Notes under the pieces: generated by a model | What the model saw: only the letters and a program-made list of their open reading frames with translations | The model's database searches: none | What the model was told of the DNA's origin: nothing | In this document: positions 26,851 through 34,124 of the stretch, piece after piece | Layout of the letters: every line of letters begins with the position of its first letter | How positions within the stretch are numbered: the first letter of the stretch is position 1 | Program-made: the position numbers and the translations under genes | DNA from: Roseovarius litorisediminis | GTDB taxonomy: Bacteria; Pseudomonadota; Alphaproteobacteria; Rhodobacterales; Rhodobacteraceae | Direction: 5' to 3' | Length of the DNA stretch: 64,000 nucleotides | Assembly (NCBI RefSeq): GCF_900172295.1 | Contig: NZ_FWFL01000010.1 | Coordinates: 1 to 64,000, forward strand

Positions 26851-28248
26851 ATGAAGCATTTCCCGATCTTCCTTGCCCTTGAGGGCCGCCGCATCGTCCT
26901 GTCGGGCGGGGGAGACGCGGCCTTGGCCAAACTGCGCCTGCTGTTGAAAACCCGGGGCCACATCACGGTTTTTGCCCGCAGCCCGGCGCCGGAGATCGAA
27001 ACATGGGCGACTGAAGGGCGACTGACCCTAGCCCGCCGCGCCTTTGGGCCGGGTGATGCGCTTTGTGCTGCGCTGTTTTATGCCGCCGACGAAAACCCGG
27101 TAGAAGACGCTCGCACCTCGGCACTGGCCCGCGCGGATGGCGCATTGGTAAATATCGTTGATAACCTGGCAGACAGCCAGTTTATCACCCCCGCCATCGT
27201 GGATCGTGATCCCGTGACCATAGCCATCGGTACCGAAGGCGCCGCCCCGGTTCTGGCCCGCGCCATTAAAGCTGACCTTGAGGCGCGACTGCCCGCCACC
27301 CTCGGCACTCTGGCCCGTATCGGCAAGGCCTTTCGCAAGGTGGCCGATATCCTGCCCATGGGTCGCCGGCGCCGCGATTTCTGGGCGGATTTCTATTTCA
27401 GTGCAGGCCCCCGCGCGATGGATCAGGGTGGCGAGGACGGCGTTCGGCAAACCCTTGATACCCTGCTTGCACACCATCTCGCCACGCCCGAGCGCGAAGG
27501 TCATGTCGCGTTCGTTGGTGCGGGCCCCGGCGACCCCGAACTTCTGACGTTGAAGGCCCGAAAAGCACTGGACGCCGCTGACGTGGTGATCCACGACCGT
27601 CTGGTCACGCCCGAAATCCTGGAACTGGCCCGCCGCGAGGCCACGCTGATTGACGCCGGAAAAGAAGGCTTTGGCCCCTCGATGTCACAGGATGAGATCA
27701 ACCAACTGATCATCCGCCACGCCGCCAAAGGTGCGCAGGTTGTACGTTTGAAGGGCGGAGATCCCACGGTTTTTGGCCGTTTGGATGAAGAGATCGAGGC
27801 TGTGCAGGGCGCCGGGATAAGCTGGCACGTGGTGCCTGGCATCACTGCCGCCTCGGCCAGCGTTGCCAGCATCGGTCAAAGCCTGACAAAACGTGGGCGC
27901 AACGCCTCGGTACGTCTGCTGACCGGCCATGACATGAAGGGTTTTGCCGATCACGACTGGCGGACGCTTGCCCGGCCCGGAGAAGTGGCGGCGATCTACA
28001 TGGGCAAGAAATCGGCCCGCTTCATTCAGGGGCGCCTGATCATGCACGGCGCCGAACGCACCACACCAATCACGTTGGTCGAAAACGCCAGCCGGCCTGA
28101 TCAGCGTGTCCTGTCCACGACGCTGGAACAGTTGCCCCTTGATTTAGCCAACGCCGGCGCCACTGGCCCTGCCCTTATGCTTTTTGGTCTGGCGCCCCGT
28201 GCGGCCCAGGCCGCCCTTTTTGACAACGCTGAACAGGAGCTTGCCTGA
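26851..28248 (+). CDS. cysG: Siroheme synthase, fused CysG
   Basis: A 465-residue multifunctional enzyme making siroheme for sulfite reductase. Residues 1-215 are the precorrin-2 dehydrogenase/ferrochelatase part (RRIVLSGGGDAALAKLRLLL is the NAD loop, then SVC-like TIAIGTEGAAPVLAR). Residues 220-455 are the uroporphyrinogen III C-methyltransferase (VGAGPGDPELLTLKARKAL, LKGGDPTVFGR, PGITAASASVAS). The ATG at 26851 lacks a clear ribosome site. It heads the sulfate assimilation operon; the next gene begins 2 bases after its stop. Confidence 0.95.
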   Translation: MKHFPIFLALEGRRIVLSGGGDAALAKLRLLLKTRGHITVFARSPAPEIETWATEGRLTLARRAFGPGDALCAALFYAADENPVEDARTSALARADGALVNIVDNLADSQFITPAIVDRDPVTIAIGTEGAAPVLARAIKADLEARLPATLGTLARIGKAFRKVADILPMGRRRRDFWADFYFSAGPRAMDQGGEDGVRQTLDTLLAHHLATPEREGHVAFVGAGPGDPELLTLKARKALDAADVVIHDRLVTPEILELARREATLIDAGKEGFGPSMSQDEINQLIIRHAAKGAQVVRLKGGDPTVFGRLDEEIEAVQGAGISWHVVPGITAASASVASIGQSLTKRGRNASVRLLTGHDMKGFADHDWRTLARPGEVAAIYMGKKSARFIQGRLIMHGAERTTPITLVENASRPDQRVLSTTLEQLPLDLANAGATGPALMLFGLAPRAAQAALFDNAEQELA

Positions 28249-28249
28249 C

Positions 28250-28558
28250 ATGCCCAAAGAATTCTCTCCAAAGGTAATCACCGCCAACGCGCTAATCGAG
28301 GGCGATGTTGTCTATCTGACCGCAGATGATCAGTGGACCCGCTGCCTGTCCGAGGCAGATGTACTCACCGACGAGGCTGACGCAGACCTGCGTCTTCTTC
28401 AGGCCGAGGCTCAGTCCGAACTAGTGGTCGGGGTCTACCTCACTGACGTAATCCCCGGCATAGATGGCCCCCAGCCTGCCCACTTCCGCGAGGATTTCCG
28501 CCGCACAGGCCCCTCGAACTACAACCACGGCAAACAAGCGGAGCTGAACAATGTATAA
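28250..28558 (+). CDS. DUF2849 protein in sulfite reductase operon
   Basis: A 102-residue cytoplasmic protein of the DUF2849 family, found in alphaproteobacteria between cysG and the sulfite reductase gene. No catalytic motif is visible; the middle is acidic (DVLTDEADADLRLLQAEAQS). Its strict location suggests a helper role in siroheme delivery or reductase function, but that is not known. It overlaps the cysI start by 8 bases. Confidence 0.85.
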   Translation: MPKEFSPKVITANALIEGDVVYLTADDQWTRCLSEADVLTDEADADLRLLQAEAQSELVVGVYLTDVIPGIDGPQPAHFREDFRRTGPSNYNHGKQAELNNV

Positions 28559-30218
28559 CTACACCGAATTTGACGCGGGTTTTGTCGCCGAACGCAACAT
28601 ACAGTTCCGCCATCAGGTTGAACGCCGTATTGCCGGTCACCTGACCGAAGATGAATTCAAGCCGCTTCGCCTGATGAATGGCCTTTATCTGCAATTGCAC
28701 GCCTATATGCTGCGCGTTGCCATTCCCTATGGCACACTTGATGCTGCCAAGATGCGCCAGCTGGCTTTTATCGCTGACCGTTGGGACAAGGGCTATGGCC
28801 ACTTCACCACCCGGCAGAACATTCAGTACAACTGGCCGAAACTGTCGGATGTTCCCGATATGCTGGATGCGCTGGCCAAGGTGGACATGCACGCCATACA
28901 GACCTCGGGCAACACCATTCGCAATGTGACCGCCGACCATTTCGCAGGTGCTGCCGCCGATGAAGTGGCCGATCCGCGCCCCGTGGCCGAATTGCTGCGG
29001 CAATGGTCGACCGATCATCCTGAATTCCAGTTCCTGCCGCGCAAATTCAAGATTGCCGTCACAGGCTCGGAAAATGACCGCGCCGTGATCAAGGCCCATG
29101 ATATCGGCTTGCAGATCGTTGAACGGAACGGTGAAATCGGTTACCGCGTCATCGTCGGCGGTGGCCTCGGCCGTACCCCGATGATCGGCAAGGTAATCAA
29201 TGACTTCGTGGCGCAAGAAGACCTGCTGCCGTATGTTGAGGCTGTGGTCAGCGTTTGGAACCTGCTGGGTCGTCGCGACAATAAATACAAGGCTCGTATC
29301 AAGATCACCGTGCACGAGCACGGCATTGATGACATCCGCGCCCGCGTCGAGGAACGTTTCAACATCATCCGCCCCAGCTTTGGCGGGATCGACCAGAAAC
29401 TGTTCGCTGAAATCAAAGCTGCCTTTGCAGCACCTGAGTTCCGCGACACCCCCACGGCGCTCTATGAAACGGCCTATAAAACCGATCCGATTTTCCGCTC
29501 CTGGGCCGATACCAATCTGGCTGAACACCGCGCCCCCGGGTATGCGATTGTTCAGATCAGCCTCAAGGCGCATGGCGAAACACCGGGAGATGCCTCGGCT
29601 GAACAGATGCGTGTAATGGCCGATCTGGCCGAGCGCTATGGTCATGACGAACTGCGCATCAGCCACGAGCAGAATGTAATCCTGCCGCATGTGCACAAAT
29701 CCGACCTGCCCGCGATCCACGGCATCCTGAAAAAGCACGGGCTGGCCACCGCCAATATCGGGCTGATCAGCGATATCATCGCCTGCCCCGGCATGGATTA
29801 CTGCGCGCTTGCCACTGCCCGCTCGATCCCCATCGCGCAAGAGATTGCCACGCGATTTGACGAACTGAAGCTGGAACACGAAATCGGCGACATGAAGATC
29901 AAGATCTCGGGCTGCATTAACGCCTGTGGTCACCACCATGTGGGACATATCGGTATCCTTGGCCTGGATCGCGCGGGCGTGGAAAACTATCAGATCACGC
30001 TGGGTGGCGATCACACCGAAAACGCCCGCGTGGGTGACCGTACCGGCCCGGGTTTTTCGGCTGATGATATCGTCCCGGCGATTGAACGGATTGTTTATGC
30101 CTATCTCGATCTTCGCAGCAGCGCAGACGAAACCTTTGCCCAGACCTATCAACGTCTGGGTCTGGCACCGTTCAAATCCGCCCTTTACGACGAGGCACAG
30201 GCCTATGCCGCACAATGA
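28551..30218 (+). CDS. cysI: Assimilatory nitrite/sulfite reductase hemoprotein
   Basis: A 555-residue siroheme/[4Fe-4S] enzyme reducing sulfite to sulfide. The cluster ligands are in CPGMDYCALATA (about residue 412) and ISGCINACGHHHVGHIG (about 453). The first half carries the parachute region with NIQYNWPKLSD. Electrons probably come from a ferredoxin via the FNR gene at the end of the operon, since there is no CysJ flavoprotein in the window. The gene overlaps DUF2849 and cysH on both sides. Confidence 0.95.
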   Translation: MYNYTEFDAGFVAERNIQFRHQVERRIAGHLTEDEFKPLRLMNGLYLQLHAYMLRVAIPYGTLDAAKMRQLAFIADRWDKGYGHFTTRQNIQYNWPKLSDVPDMLDALAKVDMHAIQTSGNTIRNVTADHFAGAAADEVADPRPVAELLRQWSTDHPEFQFLPRKFKIAVTGSENDRAVIKAHDIGLQIVERNGEIGYRVIVGGGLGRTPMIGKVINDFVAQEDLLPYVEAVVSVWNLLGRRDNKYKARIKITVHEHGIDDIRARVEERFNIIRPSFGGIDQKLFAEIKAAFAAPEFRDTPTALYETAYKTDPIFRSWADTNLAEHRAPGYAIVQISLKAHGETPGDASAEQMRVMADLAERYGHDELRISHEQNVILPHVHKSDLPAIHGILKKHGLATANIGLISDIIACPGMDYCALATARSIPIAQEIATRFDELKLEHEIGDMKIKISGCINACGHHHVGHIGILGLDRAGVENYQITLGGDHTENARVGDRTGPGFSADDIVPAIERIVYAYLDLRSSADETFAQTYQRLGLAPFKSALYDEAQAYAAQ

Positions 30219-30939
30219 CCTGACCAACCGGGTCAGAGCGCTGAACGAGCGGTATCGTCACCATTCGGCGACATCGGTACTGCAGCACGCCCTGAGTGAC
30301 CCCGAAGCCGGAAAACTGGCACTTGTGTCCAGTTTCGGGGCGGAATCCGTGGTGCTTTTGCATATGGTTTCGGTCCTTCAACGTGACACGCCGGTGATCT
30401 TTATCGACACCGAGATGCTGTTCACCGAAACGCTTGTGTACCAGCAGGAACTCAGCGAACGGCTGGGCCTGAGCGACCTGCGCATCCTGCATGCATCGCA
30501 ATACAGCCTCAAGGCTGCGGACCCGGGGAATGACTTGCACCTAAAAGATCCCGACGCGTGCTGCACCCTGCGCAAAACCCTGCCTCTGCAGGCTGCTTTA
30601 CACAGTTTCGATGGCTGGATCACCGGGCGCAAACGCTATCAGGGCAGCACACGCGCCGAGCTTGAATTCTTTGAGCTTGAGGCAGGCACGCACCGGATCA
30701 AGGTCAACCCTTTGGCCCACTGGGCGCCCGAGGATATGCGCACCTATATGGAAGAAAACCGCCTGCCGCGGCATCCGCTGGTATCCAGGGGCTACCCGTC
30801 GATCGGCTGCATGCCCTGTACCACTGCTGTAAAACCCGGCGAAGACCCGCGCGCCGGACGTTGGCGCGATTCTGAGAAAACCGAATGCGGCATTCATTTT
30901 GCAAACGGCAAAATGGTGCGAAAAGGAGTGAACGCATGA
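30205..30939 (+). CDS. cysH: Adenylylsulfate (APS)-type reductase
   Basis: A 244-residue thioredoxin-dependent reductase producing sulfite from activated sulfate. The [4Fe-4S] cysteines of the APS-reducing class are visible as CCTLRKTLPL and CMPCTT, and the catalytic Cys is in ECGIHF near the C-terminus. The substrate loop begins LVSSFGAESVVLLHM. The paired CC/CxxC cysteines argue for APS rather than PAPS as substrate. The start overlaps the cysI stop by 14 bases. Sulfate adenylyltransferase genes are not in the window. Confidence 0.93.
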   Translation: MPHNDLTNRVRALNERYRHHSATSVLQHALSDPEAGKLALVSSFGAESVVLLHMVSVLQRDTPVIFIDTEMLFTETLVYQQELSERLGLSDLRILHASQYSLKAADPGNDLHLKDPDACCTLRKTLPLQAALHSFDGWITGRKRYQGSTRAELEFFELEAGTHRIKVNPLAHWAPEDMRTYMEENRLPRHPLVSRGYPSIGCMPCTTAVKPGEDPRAGRWRDSEKTECGIHFANGKMVRKGVNA

Positions 30940-31343
30940 CTGTGATTGTCACCGATAGCGGCTTTGGCACCGATGACTGGACCGGCACGATTGTGCCCCA
31001 GGCCGAGGCCACCGGCATGGATACCGCGATTGACCTGACCTCGGACGCCGAACCGTCGGATATCTCGGACCGGCTGGCCAGGCTGGAATTCATCCGTGTT
31101 GATTTCCCCAGTTTTGCCGACGGCCGTGGATTTACCATCGCCCGGCAATTGCGGCTGATGGGCTACAAAGGACGCCTGCGGGCACGCGGCCATGTGATCG
31201 CGGATCAATATGCCATGGCCCGCCGGTCAGGCTTTGACGAGGTCGAGATCGGCGATGATCTGGCCACACGTCAGCCCGAGGAGCAGTGGCTTTTCCGGGC
31301 CGATTGGAAGGCCCATGACTATCAGTCGCGGATGCGCGGCTGA
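30936..31343 (+). CDS. DUF934 protein in sulfate assimilation operon
   Basis: A 135-residue protein of the DUF934 family, which co-occurs with cysI and cysH in proteobacteria. Conserved features include FPSFADGRGFTIARQLR and the C-terminal DWKAHDYQ-like end. Its role is unproven; it has been proposed to be a sulfite reductase-associated factor. The start overlaps the cysH stop (ATGA). Confidence 0.88.
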   Translation: MTVIVTDSGFGTDDWTGTIVPQAEATGMDTAIDLTSDAEPSDISDRLARLEFIRVDFPSFADGRGFTIARQLRLMGYKGRLRARGHVIADQYAMARRSGFDEVEIGDDLATRQPEEQWLFRADWKAHDYQSRMRG

Positions 31344-31412
31344 TTTCGCCCTTCACCTGACTTGAATCAAAGATTAGTAAAGGATGTCGGTTTAACCAGA
31401 CCGGCAATTGGA

Positions 31413-32264
31413 ATGATGAACGAGATCAATACCGTGACCCAAGCGACCGCCGTCAAAGTCCCCACCCTGCCCGATGCGCAGGCCGTAACCGAAGTCAAAC
31501 ACTGGACTGACCGGCTGTTTTCCTTCAGGGTCACGCGTCCGGGGTCTTTGCGGTTTCGCTCGGGTGAATTTGTGATGATCGGCCTGATGGGCGATCCGGA
31601 CCCCAAGACTGGAAAGCAAAAACCGCTGTTGCGGGCCTATTCCATCGCGTCACCCAGCTGGGACGAGGAACTGGAGTTCTATTCGATCAAGGTTCAGGAC
31701 GGCCCATTGACCAGCCGTTTGCAGCATATCCAACCCGGAGATGAGATTATTCTGCGGCCCAAACCCGTAGGCACGCTGGTGCACGATGCACTGCTGCCCG
31801 GCAAGCGCATCTGGTTCTTTGCCACAGGCACCGGGTTTGCGCCGTTTGCCAGCCTTCTGCGCGATCCGCAAACCTATGAGGATTACGACGAGGTAATCAT
31901 CACCCACACCTGCCGCGAAGTGGGTGAATTGCAATACGGCGCCGAGTTGATTGAAAGCATCCGCAACGACGAGTTGCTGGCCGAACTGATTGGCGAGGGC
32001 TTTGCCGACAAGTTGCGCTATTACCCCACAACCACCCGCGAAGAGAGCCCCAAAATGGGACGAATTACCGATCTTATGCGCAGTGGCGAGGTGTTTGAGG
32101 ATCTGGGGGTTGAACCGCTAAAGCCTGAAACCGACAGGGCCATGGTGTGTGGCAACCTGGCTTTCAACCTTGAGATCAAAGAGATGCTTGAAGAATACGG
32201 CCTGCGCGAAGGCGCCAACTCGGCACCGCGTGAATATGTGGTGGAAAAAGCGTTTCTCGACTAA
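31413..32264 (+). CDS. fpr: Ferredoxin-NADP+ reductase
   Basis: A 283-residue FAD enzyme passing electrons between NADPH and ferredoxin or flavodoxin. The FAD-binding motif is LLRAYSIASPSWDEE (about residue 74) and the NADP site is FFATGTGFAPFASLLRD (about 135). The C-terminal VEKAFLD is typical of the bacterial type. It ends the operon 69 bases after DUF934 and likely supplies sulfite reductase. The start chosen is the ATGATG pair at 31413; no strong ribosome site is seen. Confidence 0.93.
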   Translation: MMNEINTVTQATAVKVPTLPDAQAVTEVKHWTDRLFSFRVTRPGSLRFRSGEFVMIGLMGDPDPKTGKQKPLLRAYSIASPSWDEELEFYSIKVQDGPLTSRLQHIQPGDEIILRPKPVGTLVHDALLPGKRIWFFATGTGFAPFASLLRDPQTYEDYDEVIITHTCREVGELQYGAELIESIRNDELLAELIGEGFADKLRYYPTTTREESPKMGRITDLMRSGEVFEDLGVEPLKPETDRAMVCGNLAFNLEIKEMLEEYGLREGANSAPREYVVEKAFLD

Positions 32265-32289
32265 AAGCTATTCACCATCTCTCAAAGCA

Positions 32290-32325
32290 AAGCCCGCGCC
32301 GAAACAACAGCGCGGGCTTTTTTTT
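32290..32325 (+). terminator. Strong Rho-independent terminator of the cys operon
   Basis: AAGCCCGCGC (32290-32299) and GCGCGGGCTT (32310-32319) form a 10-bp stem, followed by eight T. It closes the cysG to fpr operon. Confidence 0.93.
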
Positions 32326-32381
32326 AAAGCGCTTGGAAAACTTGCGCCTCAGTTTATTTCGAAACGCTTCAGGTAAGCAGT

Positions 32382-33224
32382 TTACATGCCCAGGGCCTGT
32401 TTCACGGCATCCAGGGCCGATTTCAGCAATTCAGGGTTCTCCTGCGCTTTTTTCAGTGATTCCGTCAGCAGGCCTTTTTGCAGATCACCAATATCCGCGT
32501 CCCGGATCATTTCCTTGACCTTATCCATGTCGAACCCATCAACTGTCAGCGCCTCGCTTGATGAATCAACCGGTGCGTCGGCAGCTTCTGTCGCAGTGTC
32601 GGCCGCTTCGGTGGCAGCTTCGGTTGTCGTATCAACCGCATCTGTGGCGGTCTCTGCAGCAGTATCTGCGGCCTCGGTCGCTGTTTCTGTGGCAGCGTCA
32701 GCCGCTTCGGTGGCCATATCTGTCGCGGCATCTGCCGCGTCACTGGCGGTATCCACAGCCGCATCTGCAGCCTCGGTCGCTGTGTCGGCTGCCGCCTCGA
32801 CAGCGTCAGCGGTTGCATCTGTGGCCCCCTCAACGGTGTCGGTTACGGCGTCCGCGGCATCAGTGGCGGCATCTTCAGCCAGGTTCATAGCGTCGCTGGC
32901 GGTCTCTGCGGCAACATCAGCTGCCCCTTCAACCACGTCAGACGCGGCATCTGCAGCCTCTTGCGCGGTTTCCGTAACTGTGTCCACAGCGTCAGCCGCC
33001 GCATCCGTGGCGGCTTCGACGGCCTCTTCACCAGCCTCGGTAACTGTGTCGGTGGCATTTTCAACCGCTTCACCCGCAGCCTCGGCTGCTTCGCTCAGCG
33101 CTTCGGGCGCTTCGACTGAGCCGCTGACAGACTCGGTGATCTCTTCAACTGATTTTCCGGTAAACAGCATATAGCCGCCTGCCAAGACGACGATTGCTAG
33201 AATTATCCAAAGCAGGTTTCTCAT
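32382..33224 (-). CDS. Membrane-anchored LEA-like 11-residue repeat protein
   Basis: A 280-residue protein. An N-terminal membrane anchor (LLWIILAIVVLAGGYMLF) is followed by a very Ala/Thr/Asp/Glu-rich region (about 35-220) and a conserved helical tail (about 228-280, VKEMIRDADIGDLQKGLL). Residues 150-215 are six consecutive 11-mers (TEAADAAVDTA, SDAADAATDMA, TEAADAATETA, TEAADTAAETA, TDAVDTTTEAA, TEAADTATEAA); two more occur at 121-142. The 11-mer periodicity recalls group 3 LEA proteins, which form amphipathic helices under drying or freezing. The protein is strongly acidic. It is divergent from infC. Function is inferred only from this pattern. Confidence 0.82.
   Translation of the reverse strand: MRNLLWIILAIVVLAGGYMLFTGKSVEEITESVSGSVEAPEALSEAAEAAGEAVENATDTVTEAGEEAVEAATDAAADAVDTVTETAQEAADAASDVVEGAADVAAETASDAMNLAEDAATDAADAVTDTVEGATDATADAVEAAADTATEAADAAVDTASDAADAATDMATEAADAATETATEAADTAAETATDAVDTTTEAATEAADTATEAADAPVDSSSEALTVDGFDMDKVKEMIRDADIGDLQKGLLTESLKKAQENPELLKSALDAVKQALGM
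32580..32777. repeat. Six 33-bp imperfect tandem repeats in LEA-like gene
   Basis: Codons 150-215 of the LEA-like gene form six diverged 33-bp units. Protein periodicity is sharp while the DNA units differ by many synonymous changes, so the repeat is old and kept by selection on the protein. Confidence 0.8.
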
Positions 33225-33428
33225 ATTGCTATCCTCTTGAGAATCTGGCCTAAAGCAGAATTGCCGACCGTATGATTTGTAGCAATCAGATGATTGGACA
33301 TTTGAAAAGGCACAAGGGGGAAATAGCCGGATTTCGGCTCAGTTCAGCCTATTTTCGCGCTTGAAAGACCCTCTCGCCCCGTTTACCTTGCCAGTTCAAA
33401 TTCGGCCAACAATTGAAGGATCAAAGCC

Positions 33429-33974
33429 ATAGCCCGCAGACCCCACAACGCACCCCCTACGCGCGACACCGGACCCCGTATTAACGAACGTATCACCTCG
33501 GATGAAATTCGCCTCATCGGTGCCGACGGAGAAAACGCAGGAGTCGTAACCCCCGCGCGAGCAATGGAGATGGCCGACGAGGCTGGTCTTGATCTGGTTG
33601 AAATTTCCCCCAATGCCGATCCACCGGTCTGCAAGATCATGGATTTCGGCAAGTACAAGTACGAAACCCAGAAACGGGAATCCGAGGCGCGCAAGAAACA
33701 GAAAGTGATCGAGGTGAAGGAGGTGAAGTTCCGCCCCAACACCGACACCCACGATTATGACGTGAAAATGCGCAGCGTCGTGAAGTTTCTGAATAATGGC
33801 GACAAGGTCAAGGTAACGCTGCGTTTTCGCGGTCGCGAAATGGCGCACCTGGATCTGGGCCGGCAATTGCTGGAACGGGTTGCCAGTGACATTGAGAGCG
33901 TTGGCAAAGTCGAAAATATGCCCAAGATGGAAGGCCGTCAGATGATCATGATCATCGGTCCGGCCGCCAAGTAA
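33429..33974 (+). CDS. infC: Translation initiation factor IF-3, ATA start
   Basis: A 181-residue initiation factor that binds the 30S subunit and checks the initiator tRNA and start codon. Residues 1-85 hold the N-domain ([18 protein letters not shown]) and linker ([18 protein letters not shown]); the C-domain follows ([19 protein letters not shown]). No ATG exists upstream of residue 46 in this frame. The sequence expected for full-length IF-3 begins at ATA (33429), with GAAGGA eight bases upstream. Non-AUG starts of infC are classic autoregulation, since IF-3 itself rejects them. A terminator follows at 34075. Confidence 0.92.
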   Translation: MARRPHNAPPTRDTGPRINERITSDEIRLIGADGENAGVVTPARAMEMADEAGLDLVEISPNADPPVCKIMDFGKYKYETQKRESEARKKQKVIEVKEVKFRPNTDTHDYDVKMRSVVKFLNNGDKVKVTLRFRGREMAHLDLGRQLLERVASDIESVGKVENMPKMEGRQMIMIIGPAAK

Positions 33975-34074
33975 AACCAGCCACCCGGGTTTTGTAAGCT
34001 CCGTAAGGTTTTTAAGCGGATTTATGCAAAATCTTTGAAACCCCGGACCAGGCCGCGACACCCAAAAAATCTCC

Positions 34075-34106
34075 GCCCCCGTGCAATTGCCCGGGGGCAT
34101 TTTTTT
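34075..34106 (+). terminator. Terminator after infC
   Basis: GCCCCCG (34075-34081) and CGGGGGC (34092-34098) form a 7-bp stem followed by seven T. It lies between infC and the convergent acylase gene. Confidence 0.82.
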
Positions 34107-34124
34107 GGGCCTCCTGCCGGGTCA

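Noticed and set aside
28440..30227. 595-residue open frame on the minus strand across cysI
   Set aside because: It is antisense to the clear sulfite reductase gene, has no family features and is explained by GC-rich codon use.
32580..32777. CRISPR-like array suggested by regular 33-bp units
   Set aside because: The units are contiguous with no spacers and encode a clear 11-residue protein repeat.
32386..33174. Ser/Ala-repeat frame on the plus strand of the LEA-like gene
   Set aside because: Simple reverse reading of the 33-bp repeats; no promoter, ribosome site or export signal.
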